The position numbers and the translations under genes were made by a program. A stretch of 64,000 nt of DNA from Oscillatoriales cyanobacterium (GTDB taxonomy: Bacteria; Cyanobacteriota; Cyanobacteriia; Cyanobacteriales; Laspinemataceae), in the NCBI GenBank assembly GCA_011390955.1, contig JAABRM010000006.1, positions 124,001 to 188,000 of the forward strand. Direction: 5' to 3'. The notes under the pieces were generated by a model. The model was not told the origin of the DNA, ran no database searches, and worked only from the letters and a program-made list of their open reading frames with translations. This document shows, piece after piece, positions 36,154 through 44,414 of the stretch (its first letter is position 1; every line of letters starts with the position of its first letter).

Positions 36154-38100
36154 GTGAGTTTAAATCAGTTTGCTTTACGTCTTGGTTTTATTACCTGTGT
36201 GAGTGCGGCGATCGCTTTGCGGCCAGACGTAAGTCTCGCGAATGCGGACAAATTAGAGGGGGTCAAACCCGCCGTTTGGTCTGCTGAATTTTCCGAACCG
36301 GAAAATAATCTAGAAAATAATCTAGAAAATAATCTGGAAAATAATAATTCACCAACATCACCCTCACCGATCGCGCTGCAACCCCTGGCTCAAGGGGGGC
36401 AGGGACAGCTATACACCCAAGAAGAACTCCAACTGCTGCTCTCAGTGATCGAACAAATTCAAGCATTACGCCTCCGACCCCAACAAACCACAGAGATTAA
36501 TACTCTAATTCGCCAGCTAAAACAACTCCAAACCCAAGGGGCGGCTCAGGTGGAACTGTCCTCCCAGCAGTTAGAGCAAGTGCAAGCCTTACTAGAATCC
36601 CTCACCGAAGCGGAAATCGAACGCATCGATGCCGCCTTGGGAGAAGAGTCTGTCGAAGTTGCGGTGTTCACCCAAGCAGAACTCCAAAGCACCCTATCAA
36701 TATTAAAAGGAATACAAGAACTCAGACTCAGACCGCAACAAAGCCAGCTTATTCAATCGCTGATTTCTGAACTAGAACAACTAGCCGCTACGGAGCAAGC
36801 GGAGGTGTTAATTACCGGAGAACGGGCCAGAGAAATCCAGGCAATTATCAATTCTTTGACTCCCGAAGAAGAAGAACGCTTAAATCAAGTCGTTGATTTA
36901 CCCGCATCAGATTATCGCTTAACCGCCGCCGAGTTAGCTGATTTAATCTCAATTCTCCAAGCGGTGGAAAAACTGGATTTAACCGCCGATCAACGTCAGC
37001 AAAATCAACGGTTAATCAGTGAATTGCAGGCACTCCAAGGACAAGGGGCGATCGAACTCTCACTATCCCAAGTTGAACGGGTCAACAACTTACTTAATTC
37101 TCTGACCCCGCAACAAATTGCTCAGTTAGAAGGTTCCCTGCCTAACCTGCCTACAGGTCGAATTTTAAGCATCGAAGAACTGGATGAGCTAATTGCCTTT
37201 TTGCAAGCCGCCAAAAATCAAAATATTTCCCCAGAACAACTGGCAGAAATTAACAAATGGCTGCCGGTTCTCGAAGAGTTACAAGCCCAGGGACGCAATG
37301 AAGTGATCCTCACTGGCCCCCAGGTACTCGGTTTACTGCAATTGCTCGACTCTTTTACTCAAGCACAGTTGCGGAAAATCACCAGAGAAATTGGCGGAGC
37401 CGGTATAGCCCCCTCCGTGAGCGTTCAAACCCCGATTGGTTTTGGCGGCTACTGGCGGACAGCTTCCGCAGGGATCGTCTTCGTTCACCGCACTCGTTTT
37501 ACTCGCAACGCCGATGCTTCTTTTGCCGCCAGCATTGGTTTGGGCGACCCGGAAACCGCAGTAGGCTTGGATGCGTCAGTAGCAATTACCGGCTGGAGTA
37601 ACGATCTCGGAGAAAAAGATAACGCTGGGGGTGGCTCCCTGAGCCTCCAAGTCAGTCGTAACCTGCCGAATAACTTTGGCATTGCTGTTGGCGCCCAAAA
37701 TATTGTCACTTGGCGATCGGGAGCCAGCGATAATGGTGAAAGTGTCTATGTGGTAGCGAGTAAACTTCTGCCCCTCAAACCTAACCTCAAAGAACCTTTT
37801 AGTTTAGCGATCTTATCTTTAGGTTTGGGGAATGGAATTTACCGTTTTGAAGATGATTTTAACCCTACTGATGACTGGGGCGGTAGTCCGTTTAATGTCT
37901 TTGGCAGCGCGGCAGTTAATTTGTCAGAAAATATGAATGGCATTGTCGAATGGACTGGTCAAGACTTGACCTTGGGATTATCGGTGGTTCCGTTCAAAAA
38001 AGTTCCTTTAGTGTTTACGCCGTCATTTATTGATGTGACCGGATCTGCCGGGGATGGGATGAGATTCAATGCTAGTTTAGTCTATAGCATTGCTTTTTAA
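36154..38100 (+). CDS. Outer-membrane beta-barrel protein with four N-terminal helical repeats
   Basis: 648 residues from GTG 36154 (an in-frame TTG at 36139 would add five). A signal peptide ends at SLANA (~31). A linker with ENNLENNLENN tandem repeats follows. Four ~78-residue repeats (about 86-165, 172-247, 255-332, 337-413) each read (T/S)-x-E-E/A-L-xx-L-xx-(I/L)-x-A-(V/I)-x-x-L-x-L...LxxQ, then xxLxxLQxxGxxEVxLTxxQ and LLxSLTxxQxxxL; predicted all-helical. The last ~230 residues alternate hydrophobic and polar residues and end in Phe (YSIAF), the BAM signal of outer-membrane barrels. I know no named family with this layout. A periplasm-spanning stalk or peptidoglycan contact attached to a small barrel is inference. 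Confidence 0.75.
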   Translation: MSLNQFALRLGFITCVSAAIALRPDVSLANADKLEGVKPAVWSAEFSEPENNLENNLENNLENNNSPTSPSPIALQPLAQGGQGQLYTQEELQLLLSVIEQIQALRLRPQQTTEINTLIRQLKQLQTQGAAQVELSSQQLEQVQALLESLTEAEIERIDAALGEESVEVAVFTQAELQSTLSILKGIQELRLRPQQSQLIQSLISELEQLAATEQAEVLITGERAREIQAIINSLTPEEEERLNQVVDLPASDYRLTAAELADLISILQAVEKLDLTADQRQQNQRLISELQALQGQGAIELSLSQVERVNNLLNSLTPQQIAQLEGSLPNLPTGRILSIEELDELIAFLQAAKNQNISPEQLAEINKWLPVLEELQAQGRNEVILTGPQVLGLLQLLDSFTQAQLRKITREIGGAGIAPSVSVQTPIGFGGYWRTASAGIVFVHRTRFTRNADASFAASIGLGDPETAVGLDASVAITGWSNDLGEKDNAGGGSLSLQVSRNLPNNFGIAVGAQNIVTWRSGASDNGESVYVVASKLLPLKPNLKEPFSLAILSLGLGNGIYRFEDDFNPTDDWGGSPFNVFGSAAVNLSENMNGIVEWTGQDLTLGLSVVPFKKVPLVFTPSFIDVTGSAGDGMRFNASLVYSIAF

Positions 38101-38240
38101 GAACATAAAATCATCTACCAAAATTTGACCGCGACAATTCCAACCAGGAGATATTCCGATCGCAAAAAAATGACGGATCCAGCATAATTTTAGGGTGGGC
38201 TTCGGCCTGCCTTTCCCCCATACTGGTAAACTAAACCCTA

Positions 38241-38394
38241 TAAGTAGACGGGCAGAAATAAATGCACCACATACCATATCAGAAAAAAACTGTCATTCCC
38301 GCCGATGGCGGCCTTCGCGGGGGTAAACTCCGACGGGAATCCAAACCCTATCGGGGGGGAACGAAAAGTGCAATTAATTATGTTCACCTACTTA
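38241..38394. mobile_element. TAAGTAG-type MITE, copy C (inverted)
   Basis: Begins TAAGTAGACGGGCAGAAAT (38241) and ends ATGTTCACCTACTTA (38394), in reverse orientation relative to copies A and B. Inside is ATTCCCGCCGA...CGACGGGAAT. The ends are imperfect inverted repeats and a TA dinucleotide flanks each end. It lies 140 bp past the barrel gene stop. Confidence 0.85.
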
Positions 38395-38990
38395 TTGGCG
38401 CAAGTGTTGACCCAATAATGTTGAGCCAATAATATTTACCGAAAATTTTCATCGGGTTTAAGAGTTAATCAGGGATTAAATCGCCCCAAAAATTGATTAT
38501 TTGAGATAATTTATCTCATTGATTTATCCCATTAAATTAGCAGATCAAGTCATCGACTAAATTCAATCTCTCGATAAATCACCAAATAGAAAATATTTTC
38601 GCTAAAAATAAAACAGAATCTTCAGCTTATGCTGATACCCTGTACGGTATCAGTCCTGACTCAAGAAATATTCTGCGATGTGAGTTAATTTTTAATCAGG
38701 TAAAAAACGCCAAATACCTTATCCTTTAAGGTTTTAATAATTTGACGCAGTATCTACCAGCTAGTCGCTCGATCGCACCCACGATTTTTTATTTCACTTG
38801 CCGCAGCATTGCCACACAAATCAACATTTGCTGACTATCGCTGACTCGATCCGGGGGGTTTTTTCGATCGCTAAAGATAGTTAGCCAAAAAAATCCACAA
38901 TATTCCTGAAGCTTATCCCTAAGTAATGAAGGTAAAGATAGGGTGATAGGGATTTTCTGGAAAATGATAAATGACAGCGATTCATTTATC
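38395..38990. other. Gene-free AT-rich region
   Basis: I see no coding frame, array or known RNA here. A CAGGTAAAAAACGCC...CCTTATCC stretch and scattered short palindromes (GATACCCTGTACGGTATC at 38634-38651) are the only structure noticed. Confidence 0.4.
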
Positions 38991-39083
38991 ACAGGACTTA
39001 CGCAGCTAATCTATATGTAGGATGGGCATTGCCCACCATGCAATATATATAGTGATTAAATCCTAGATTTGCGTAAGTCCTAT
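38991..39083. mobile_element. ATAGGACTTACGCA-type MITE, copy 1
   Basis: Ends AGGACTTACGCA (38993-39004) and TGCGTAAGTCCT (39070-39081) are exact inverted repeats. The interior carries GATGGGCATTGCCCACC, a TAGGGTGGGC-type hairpin. About 93 bp, no coding capacity. Copy 2 is at 44774-44876. Confidence 0.85.
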
Positions 39084-39143
39084 ATCAGTTATTTGTTATT
39101 AGCTTAATGCTACTAAATAGCCAATAACCAGTAACCAATAACA

Positions 39144-39338
39144 ATAGGGTCATTAAGGCTTTTATATTTTTCTCAAAACGAGTGTTTATTATTTTTGCGA
39201 AGGGAATTAGTCCACGTCAGTCGAATTATTTGGCCATCTAATGTCCAAGTAAGCCCGACAGAAATGACCATAGGAAACGCTATCGACCCGCCTCGTTTCC
39301 TCCCCAAACATATTGGGTTTATTGCGGGATTTTGGACT
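39144..39338 (+). promoter_or_regulatory. Structured leader, copy 1 of 3
   Basis: It opens ATAGGGTCATT and contains ACGAGTGTTT and TTAGTCCA blocks shared with the other two leaders. Hairpin 1 has arms GGAAACG (39273-39279) and CGTTTCC (39294-39300), with CCCGCCT in the loop. Hairpin 2 has arms CCCAA (39303-39307) and TTGGG (39313-39317). It ends TTTTGGACT before the ATG at 39339. No normal Shine-Dalgarno is present. Confidence 0.75.
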
Positions 39339-40001
39339 ATGAACGCACACAATCGATTCTCAAATCTCAAAGCGCCAGTCAAAAACTTGGTAATCGGCGG
39401 TTTAGTCGCCGCTGCCAGCGCGATCGCCACAGTTGTCGGGCCAACTACTCCGGCAGGAGCACAAAATTCTCCGGTTTCACCGGCACCGACAACCCCCACA
39501 CAACCATTAAATCCTATCCTAGGGGGCACGCCGACGGAAACGCCGACGGAAACGCCCACCCCAACCCCAGCCCCAGTCCCAGCCCCAACCCCGGCGCCGA
39601 CGGAAACCCCAACTCCAGCGCCCACCCAAACCCCAACTCCAGCCCCGGTGCCGACAGTAACCCCAACCCCGGCGCCCACCGTAACGCCGACGCCCACTCC
39701 AGGGACAACCCCCACTCCAGCCCCAGCGCCAACTCCAGGAGCGACCACTCAACCAACCACGACTCCTACCCCTGAGTCCCCTGCGGTGGAAGTGATTAGT
39801 GCCTCCGATCGCTTTTCTATATTTGATAACTGGCCACTACGTCGGGCACGAGAGTTTTCCAGTAAAAGACAACTTCGTTATTTCCGGATTACCCTTGGCG
39901 ATATGGTGCGGTACAAATTGACTGGGACTCGCAATCTCGGCCCCGGTGGCGGTCAGCCTATTCGCTGGTACTTTGACCGGGAAAGAGGCAACAACGACTA
40001 A
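39339..40001 (+). CDS. Secreted Pro/Thr-rich protein, paralog 1 of 3
   Basis: 220 residues from ATG 39339, chosen because all three paralogs start MN-x-x...APVKN/LVIGG directly after a conserved leader; the longer frame from 39195 would translate the leader. Signal peptide: basic N-terminus, hydrophobic [17 protein letters not shown], Ala-x-Ala-type site at PAGAQ. The middle (~70-140) is a TPTPAP/ETPTPT repeat, a flexible possibly glycosylated stalk. The C-terminal ~55 residues (NWPLRRAREFSSKRQLRYFRITLGDMVRYKLTGTR) are shared with paralogs 2 and 3. It lacks the ~90-residue helical domain that precedes this motif in the other two. Function unknown; probably extracellular. Confidence 0.75.
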   Translation: MNAHNRFSNLKAPVKNLVIGGLVAAASAIATVVGPTTPAGAQNSPVSPAPTTPTQPLNPILGGTPTETPTETPTPTPAPVPAPTPAPTETPTPAPTQTPTPAPVPTVTPTPAPTVTPTPTPGTTPTPAPAPTPGATTQPTTTPTPESPAVEVISASDRFSIFDNWPLRRAREFSSKRQLRYFRITLGDMVRYKLTGTRNLGPGGGQPIRWYFDRERGNND

Positions 40002-40092
40002 TTTACCTAGTTTACCTAGTCACATACAGTAATTAACCGGAAAATTAATTAATATTTGGGTGTCAGACCCAAGGATTAATTAATTTTATCTC

Positions 40093-40125
40093 AGCCTATC
40101 CCTGTCAGGGATAGGCTATTTTTTT
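40093..40125 (+). terminator. Rho-independent terminator after paralog 1
   Basis: Perfect 12-bp stem AGCCTATCCCTG / CAGGGATAGGCT with a one-base centre, followed by ATTTTTTT. It lies 92 nt after the stop codon, so paralog 1 is likely monocistronic. Confidence 0.9.
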
Positions 40126-40375
40126 ATGGACTTTTCAACCATTCGATCGCTCGGCGGATCTATCGTCGGATCGAGCGACGAAATTCCCCATAGTCGCGCA
40201 CCAGGAATCTGGCCTTCAAACCAGTTATATTCATAAAAATTTTAGAATTATCTCATCATCATTTGACATCACCTTTGACTAAAATTCATTTTGCTGTATA
40301 ATAAAAAACAACTATAAAAAAATAACAATCATCCCTCAGTGAACCCGCAACTAAATTCATTAAAGTCGCCAACCA

Positions 40376-40590
40376 CTGCTAAGATCAACCGACAGATATC
40401 CCATAAACAGGATATCCAGCGATCGGTGTCTTATGGGTCAAGGTCGCGAACCCACGATCTTTGACGGGTTCACCGGAGTGATTCCAGCCTCAATGTCAAG
40501 AAGGGGAGACAAAATCTCTGAGATTAATCGGACTTAAGCACAAAGGCCATTTATCGGGGCAGTCCCCCAGTGGTTGCCCCCATAGAAGAG
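40376..40590 (+). ncRNA. Possible structured RNA / riboswitch relic between paralogs 1 and 2
   Basis: Gene-free stretch with nested complementary segments: GTCAAGGTCG (40438-) against CGATCTTTGAC, interleaved with CGAACCC against GGGTTCA, then GGAGTGATTCC, AAGGGGAGAC, a CTGAGA box and GGGGCA...TGCCCC. The GAACCC...GGGTTC, GTGATTCC and late AATCGGAC...AGGC order vaguely recalls the ydaO (c-di-AMP) riboswitch, but key bases differ. No gene follows within 490 nt. Low confidence. Confidence 0.25.
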
Positions 40591-40892
40591 CAAAATATGC
40601 ACAATATACAGACGGTGCTTAACTCCTGATTGACATGACTTCCCCCGGACAGGACTGGCGCATTCATCAGGAAATGATAACATTACGATCGCAGAGAAAA
40701 CATCTTTTGATGCTTGCTTGGGTTGGATTTTCCGGCTGTCAGCCCTGGAAAGTCTCTCAGCAAAACAACTTATGAAAAATATTTTTCATCTGTGGTAGAG
40801 GCAATCGATCGCATACCCCAATGGATCCTGCGGTGGTGTCGTCAGTCCAGATTAAGCAGCGATCGCTGCAAATCCGATCGTTTTTCATTAAT

Positions 40893-41084
40893 ATAGGGGC
40901 ATTGATCTGTGTGTATTTCGCTCTCACGAGTGTTTGCCACAGCTTTAGAGGAGTAGTCCAAATCGGTCTAACGGCTGATCTTTTTCAACCAGCAGACCAA
41001 ATTCACAAGTAAATCAGGAAGCGCTATCACCCGCCTCGCTTCCTCCCTATATCATATAGGGATTCATAGCGGTATTTTTGGACA
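40893..41084 (+). promoter_or_regulatory. Structured leader, copy 2 of 3
   Basis: Starts ATAGGGGCATT, with CACGAGTGTTT and GTAGTCCAAATCGG blocks. Hairpin 1 arms are GGAAGCG (41017-41023) and CGCTTCC (41037-41043), a compensated version of copy 1. Hairpin 2 arms are CCCTATA (41045-41051) and TATAGGG (41055-41061). It ends TTTTTGGACA before the ATG. A TAATAT just upstream (40888-40893) is a possible -10 box. Confidence 0.78.
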
Positions 41085-42026
41085 ATGAACGGAAAACAGC
41101 GATTCTCAAATCTTACAGCGCCCGCAAAAGGCGTCATTATCGGCGGTTTAGCGGCAGCAGCCAGCGCGATCGCCACAGTGGTGGTCCCCAGCGCCCCGGC
41201 TGAAGCAGCAGATTCTCCAGTGTCACCGGCGCCCACAGTCCCCGCATTACCACTGAATCCTAACCTGGGTGGCACCCCGGTGGAAACGCCGACCCCAACC
41301 CCGACGCCCACCCCGGCGCCCACCCCAACCCCAGCCCCAACCCCGGCGCCGGCTCCAGCCCCAGCCCCAACCCCGACACCTGACGGAACAACCCCAGGCG
41401 TAACCCCAACCCCGACACCGGACGGAGCAACCCCAGGCGTAACCCCAACCCCGACACCCGCTCCAGGTGAAACCCCAGGAGTAACCCCAACCCCGACACC
41501 CGCTCCAGGTGAAACCCCAGGAGTAACCCCAACCCCGACACCAACCAACTTTGGCACTCTGAGTCAGGGTTTCGTTAACGCGCAGGCAGCGGCATTGGGT
41601 CTGACTCCAGCACAATACATGGCTTTACCTGTGGTGCAGGCTGCGATCGCCAGCTTTGGTGCCGGGGCTGAGGGCTTCCTGGCAGCATTTGCGGCAAAAT
41701 TAGCACAAGCCGGACTCGGCCTTGACGCTTACAGCAATCCAGCATTTATCAATCTGATTGCCGGTGCTGCCAGTGCTGCTGACGCCATTAGTGCCTTTAA
41801 CGCCTTATCGGTAGAACAGTTGGCCTTGCTCTATCGTTTGGGTCTTACCCGATTTGGCGGTTTACCCATTCGGCGGGCGCGAGTATTTTCACGCACTCGC
41901 TACTTCCAAATCAGCTTGGCTCAAGTGGTTACCTACAAATTTACTTCCGTTCGCTTCACCGGACCCGGTGGTGTGATTGCTCCCGGCTTGTTCAATCGTC
42001 AAAGAAGCAATAATGATAATGACTAA
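41085..42026 (+). CDS. Secreted Pro/Thr-rich protein, paralog 2 of 3
   Basis: 313 residues. The N-terminus [21 protein letters not shown] leads into a signal peptide cleaved near PAEAA. The linker (~70-165) is TPTPAPTP sequence with four GVTPTPTP-(A/D)-containing units that are near-identical at DNA level. A helical domain (~170-255: [60 protein letters not shown]) is shared with paralog 3. The C-terminal motif ([31 protein letters not shown]) is shared with both. The protein ends [10 protein letters not shown]. Likely exported and possibly cell-surface; no enzymatic motif. Preceded by leader copy 2 and followed by its own terminator. Confidence 0.78.
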   Translation: MNGKQRFSNLTAPAKGVIIGGLAAAASAIATVVVPSAPAEAADSPVSPAPTVPALPLNPNLGGTPVETPTPTPTPTPAPTPTPAPTPAPAPAPAPTPTPDGTTPGVTPTPTPDGATPGVTPTPTPAPGETPGVTPTPTPAPGETPGVTPTPTPTNFGTLSQGFVNAQAAALGLTPAQYMALPVVQAAIASFGAGAEGFLAAFAAKLAQAGLGLDAYSNPAFINLIAGAASAADAISAFNALSVEQLALLYRLGLTRFGGLPIRRARVFSRTRYFQISLAQVVTYKFTSVRFTGPGGVIAPGLFNRQRSNNDND

Positions 42027-42101
42027 AGATTCAGAGAATCTTTGGCTAAATCCTGAAAAGCTGGGCATTCTGTAGGCAGTAAACCCCAAACTTAATTCAT
42101 C

Positions 42102-42137
42102 AAAAGCTGACCAAAATCAATTGGTCAGCTTTTTTTT
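42102..42137 (+). terminator. Rho-independent terminator after paralog 2
   Basis: AAAGCTGACCAA / TTGGTCAGCTTT stem followed by eight T, 76 nt after the stop codon. Confidence 0.9.
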
Positions 42138-42337
42138 GGCATCTCGCCGATGACTGGCTCGGTGAAATTGTCTCTCATGGCCTAGTCAAGTCCCCTGGTT
42201 ATCAATTCTGTCCAGTAAAATCTGATGAAAATATAATCCGGGAGAACCGTAGAAATTTAATATTTATTAACTTGCATTTGAACTAAAATAAGCTATAATC
42301 TAACTTAGATGCGAAAAAAACAAACTAATTTTTTAAC

Positions 42338-42545
42338 ATAGGGGCATTCAAGGGTGTAAATTTCGCGTGATTAGGGTGTACGTTCGCGAAGAGGAGCCGT
42401 CCAAAGCGGTGAGATTAGCAAAAAACATCAAAAACCTATGCTAATTACAGCCAAAGCATACATTATACAAAGGAAGCGCGATCGCCCGCCAAGCTTCCTC
42501 TCTTGATGTCAACACATCAGGGGATTTACCACGGGTTTTTGGACT
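42338..42545 (+). promoter_or_regulatory. Structured leader, copy 3 of 3
   Basis: Starts ATAGGGGCATT after TTTTTTAAC (TAACAT as possible -10), with AGAGGAGCCGTCCAAAGCGG matching copy 2. It has an additional TTTCGCG...CGCGAA stem near 42360-42380. Hairpin 1 arms are GGAAGC (42472-42477) and GCTTCC (42493-42498), loop with GATCGCCCGCC. Hairpin 2 arms are TGATGT (42504-42509) and ACATCA (42514-42519). It ends GTTTTTGGACT before the ATG. Confidence 0.78.
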
Positions 42546-43478
42546 ATGAACGGAAAACAACAAAATTTAACCCCACAAAGCTTAGTCATCGGTAGCCTAG
42601 TCGCAGCGACCACCGCTTTTGGTGCCATAGTCGCGGCTCCACTCTCTGCCAAAGCACAAAATACTCTATCTCCAGTCACAACAAGTCCCAGTTCCCCGGT
42701 CGGCACAACGACCACCGTATTAGATTTCACGAACCTTCTCGGTGGGACAGAAACCAGCACAACCACTACTACTACTACCACTCAAGAGGGGACAACCACA
42801 ACCACTACCACCTCCGAAACTACTTCTACAACTGAAGTCAGTTCCACTCAGGAAACAACTCAAGTTTCTACATCTGTAGAGGACAGTGGCAGCACTACCA
42901 CCCAAATTTCAACGGAAGTGTTGGAGTCAGTCCCCATCTCCACTACTGGTTTAGAAGCGACCACCAGCGTCACCTCAGAAACCACCACTTCCACCGAAAC
43001 CGTTGCCGTAGTCATCAGCCTTTCGCAGCAATATGCCACTGCCACAGGTATGGATGCCGCATTTATCGGTGAATTAGCCAGCCTATTAGGAATCGACGGT
43101 GACACATTGGTTGCCACCTTAATTTTCGAGCGGGCTCGTGGTCTTCAGGGCAACAGACAAGCGGCCATGGAAGCATTTATCAACGCCTTGAGAAGAGCCG
43201 GTGTATTTGAAATCGGCGCATTCAACAATGAAGCTTTTGCCGAATTTTTTGGCAGCTATGCCACCGCTGAAGAATTAGTGGCTATTTTCAATGGTTTGTC
43301 GGAAATTCGTATGCGGTTCTTAGCTCTGTCTGCCAAGTTCTTTGCGAATAATGGTTTCGGATTCCGGCTTGCTCGGAAAAATATCAGCTTCGTACAGTTT
43401 TTCGTGTATAAATACACCGGAACTCGTGCGATTACCTTCGCCCCGGCAAGAGGTGGTAATAATCGAGACGACGACTAA
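42546..43478 (+). CDS. Secreted Thr-rich protein, paralog 3 of 3
   Basis: 310 residues starting MNGKQQNLTPQSLVIGSLVAA, signal peptide cleaved near SAKAQ. Instead of Pro/Thr, the linker (~55-150) is Thr/Ser/Glu-rich (TTTTTTTQEGTTTTTTT, TSETTTSTETVAV). The helical domain (~155-255: QYATATGMDAAFIGELASLLG, AMEAFINALRRAGVFEIGAFNNEAFAEF) aligns with paralog 2. The C-terminal motif (FGFRLARKNISFVQFFVYKYTGTRAITFAPARGG) is recognisable but diverged, ending NNRDDD. The linker type has thus changed while both ends are conserved, as in surface proteins where the middle is a spacer. Function unknown. Confidence 0.78.
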   Translation: MNGKQQNLTPQSLVIGSLVAATTAFGAIVAAPLSAKAQNTLSPVTTSPSSPVGTTTTVLDFTNLLGGTETSTTTTTTTTQEGTTTTTTTSETTSTTEVSSTQETTQVSTSVEDSGSTTTQISTEVLESVPISTTGLEATTSVTSETTTSTETVAVVISLSQQYATATGMDAAFIGELASLLGIDGDTLVATLIFERARGLQGNRQAAMEAFINALRRAGVFEIGAFNNEAFAEFFGSYATAEELVAIFNGLSEIRMRFLALSAKFFANNGFGFRLARKNISFVQFFVYKYTGTRAITFAPARGGNNRDDD

Positions 43479-43594
43479 TTTAGCGAATTTAGCGAATTTA
43501 GCGAAAGAATTGATCTGATTATTTTCCCGTCATCTGAAAAATATGTCAATCAATTCCAACAAACCATTGTCTAACCAATTAGCTTTTCAACTTC

Positions 43595-43626
43595 ATTCCC
43601 AGGCTATGCCTGGGAATAATTTTTTG
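43595..43626 (+). terminator. Rho-independent terminator after paralog 3
   Basis: ATTCCCAGGC / GCCTGGGAAT stem with TAT loop, then AATTTTTT, about 117 nt after the stop codon. Confidence 0.85.
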
Positions 43627-43659
43627 CAGAATCATTCACCTCCTCTAATAACCAACAAC

Positions 43660-43976
43660 CAACAACACTGGTGCAGGGGTGCAGGGGTGCAGGGGTGCAG
43701 AGGTGCGGAGGGGCAGAGGAGCAGGGGAAAATAATTAACAATTGACAATTGACAATTGACAATTAAATAGATTAATTATCAATTATCAATTATCAATTAT
43801 CAATTATCAATTATCAATTATCAATTACACCCCAACCAACAACACCCCCCCCAACCCCCCCTTCAAGGGGGGGCAACCAACAACCAACAACCAACAACCA
43901 ACACCCCCCCAACCCCCCCTTCAAGGGGGGGCAACCAACAACCAACAACAAATAACCACCAACCAACAACCAACAA
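43660..43976. repeat. Composite array, left of the second rrf2 gene
   Basis: Order: GTGCAGGGGTGCAG / GGGGCAGAGGAGCAGGGG (43670-43728), AATTGACA and TCAATTATCAATTA units (43735-43825), ACACCCCAACC, and two AACCCCCCCTTCAAGGGGGG palindromes within CCAACAACCAAC units (43851-43976). It is the reverse complement, in block order and sequence, of the array at 44415-44720. Confidence 0.85.
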
Positions 43977-44414
43977 CTAAATATAATACATAAGATTCAA
44001 CTGCTGCCTAGCATTACGCTGGTTACATAAATCTTGCAGATTATACTTTTGTAAAATCGCAAAATAAGCATCACAGGCTTCTTGCCAGACTTCTCGGACT
44101 AAAATACTTTCAATCGTTTTTCGATTCATATTGTCTGGACGGTTGCTGATATCTAATCCTTCAATACAACTCACCACTTCGAGTAAAGTAATTTTCCAGG
44201 GTTCTCTAGCCAGAAGATAGCCCCCCCTTGCCCCTCGTTGACTGCGAACCAACCCACCTCGCCTTAACATAGCTAGTAGCTGCTCTAAGTAACGGTCAGG
44301 GATATTTTGTTGTGCAGCAATTTGCCTAATTTGTCGAGGTTCACTGTCATAATAATGAGCCGTGAGTTCTAACAAAGCTAAAAGTGCGTATTCGGTTTTA
44401 CAGGTAATTTCCAT
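43977..44414 (-). CDS. Rrf2 family transcriptional regulator (second copy)
   Basis: 145 residues: MEITCKTEYALLALLEL start, HTH around IAAQQNIPDRYLEQLLAMLRRGGLV, and wing SQRGARGGYLLAREPW. It resembles the Rrf2 gene at 14672 in layout but not in detail. Cysteines present are C5, one in VVSCIEGLD and two near the end, not the IscR triad spacing, so a classical [2Fe-2S] site is unlikely. The gene is isolated, between two oppositely oriented copies of a composite repeat array. A TTGGTTG array runs up to a few bases from the ATG at 44414, so its promoter must lie within or beyond repeat DNA. Confidence 0.9.
   Translation of the reverse strand: MEITCKTEYALLALLELTAHYYDSEPRQIRQIAAQQNIPDRYLEQLLAMLRRGGLVRSQRGARGGYLLAREPWKITLLEVVSCIEGLDISNRPDNMNRKTIESILVREVWQEACDAYFAILQKYNLQDLCNQRNARQQLNLMYYI

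Noticed and set aside
39519-39756. Gly/Trp-rich minus-strand frames opposite the Pro/Thr linkers (also 41247-41615)
   Set aside because: They are the complement of the TPTPAP repeat and appear in several frames at once, as expected for low-complexity DNA.
40376-40590. TPP riboswitch reading based on the CTGAGA box
   Set aside because: The other required TPP elements (ACCCTTTGAACCTGATCTGG-like arm) are absent.
39144-42545. Leaders as known cyanobacterial riboswitches (glutamine, cobalamin, fluoride)
   Set aside because: None of their signature boxes can be found in the three leaders.
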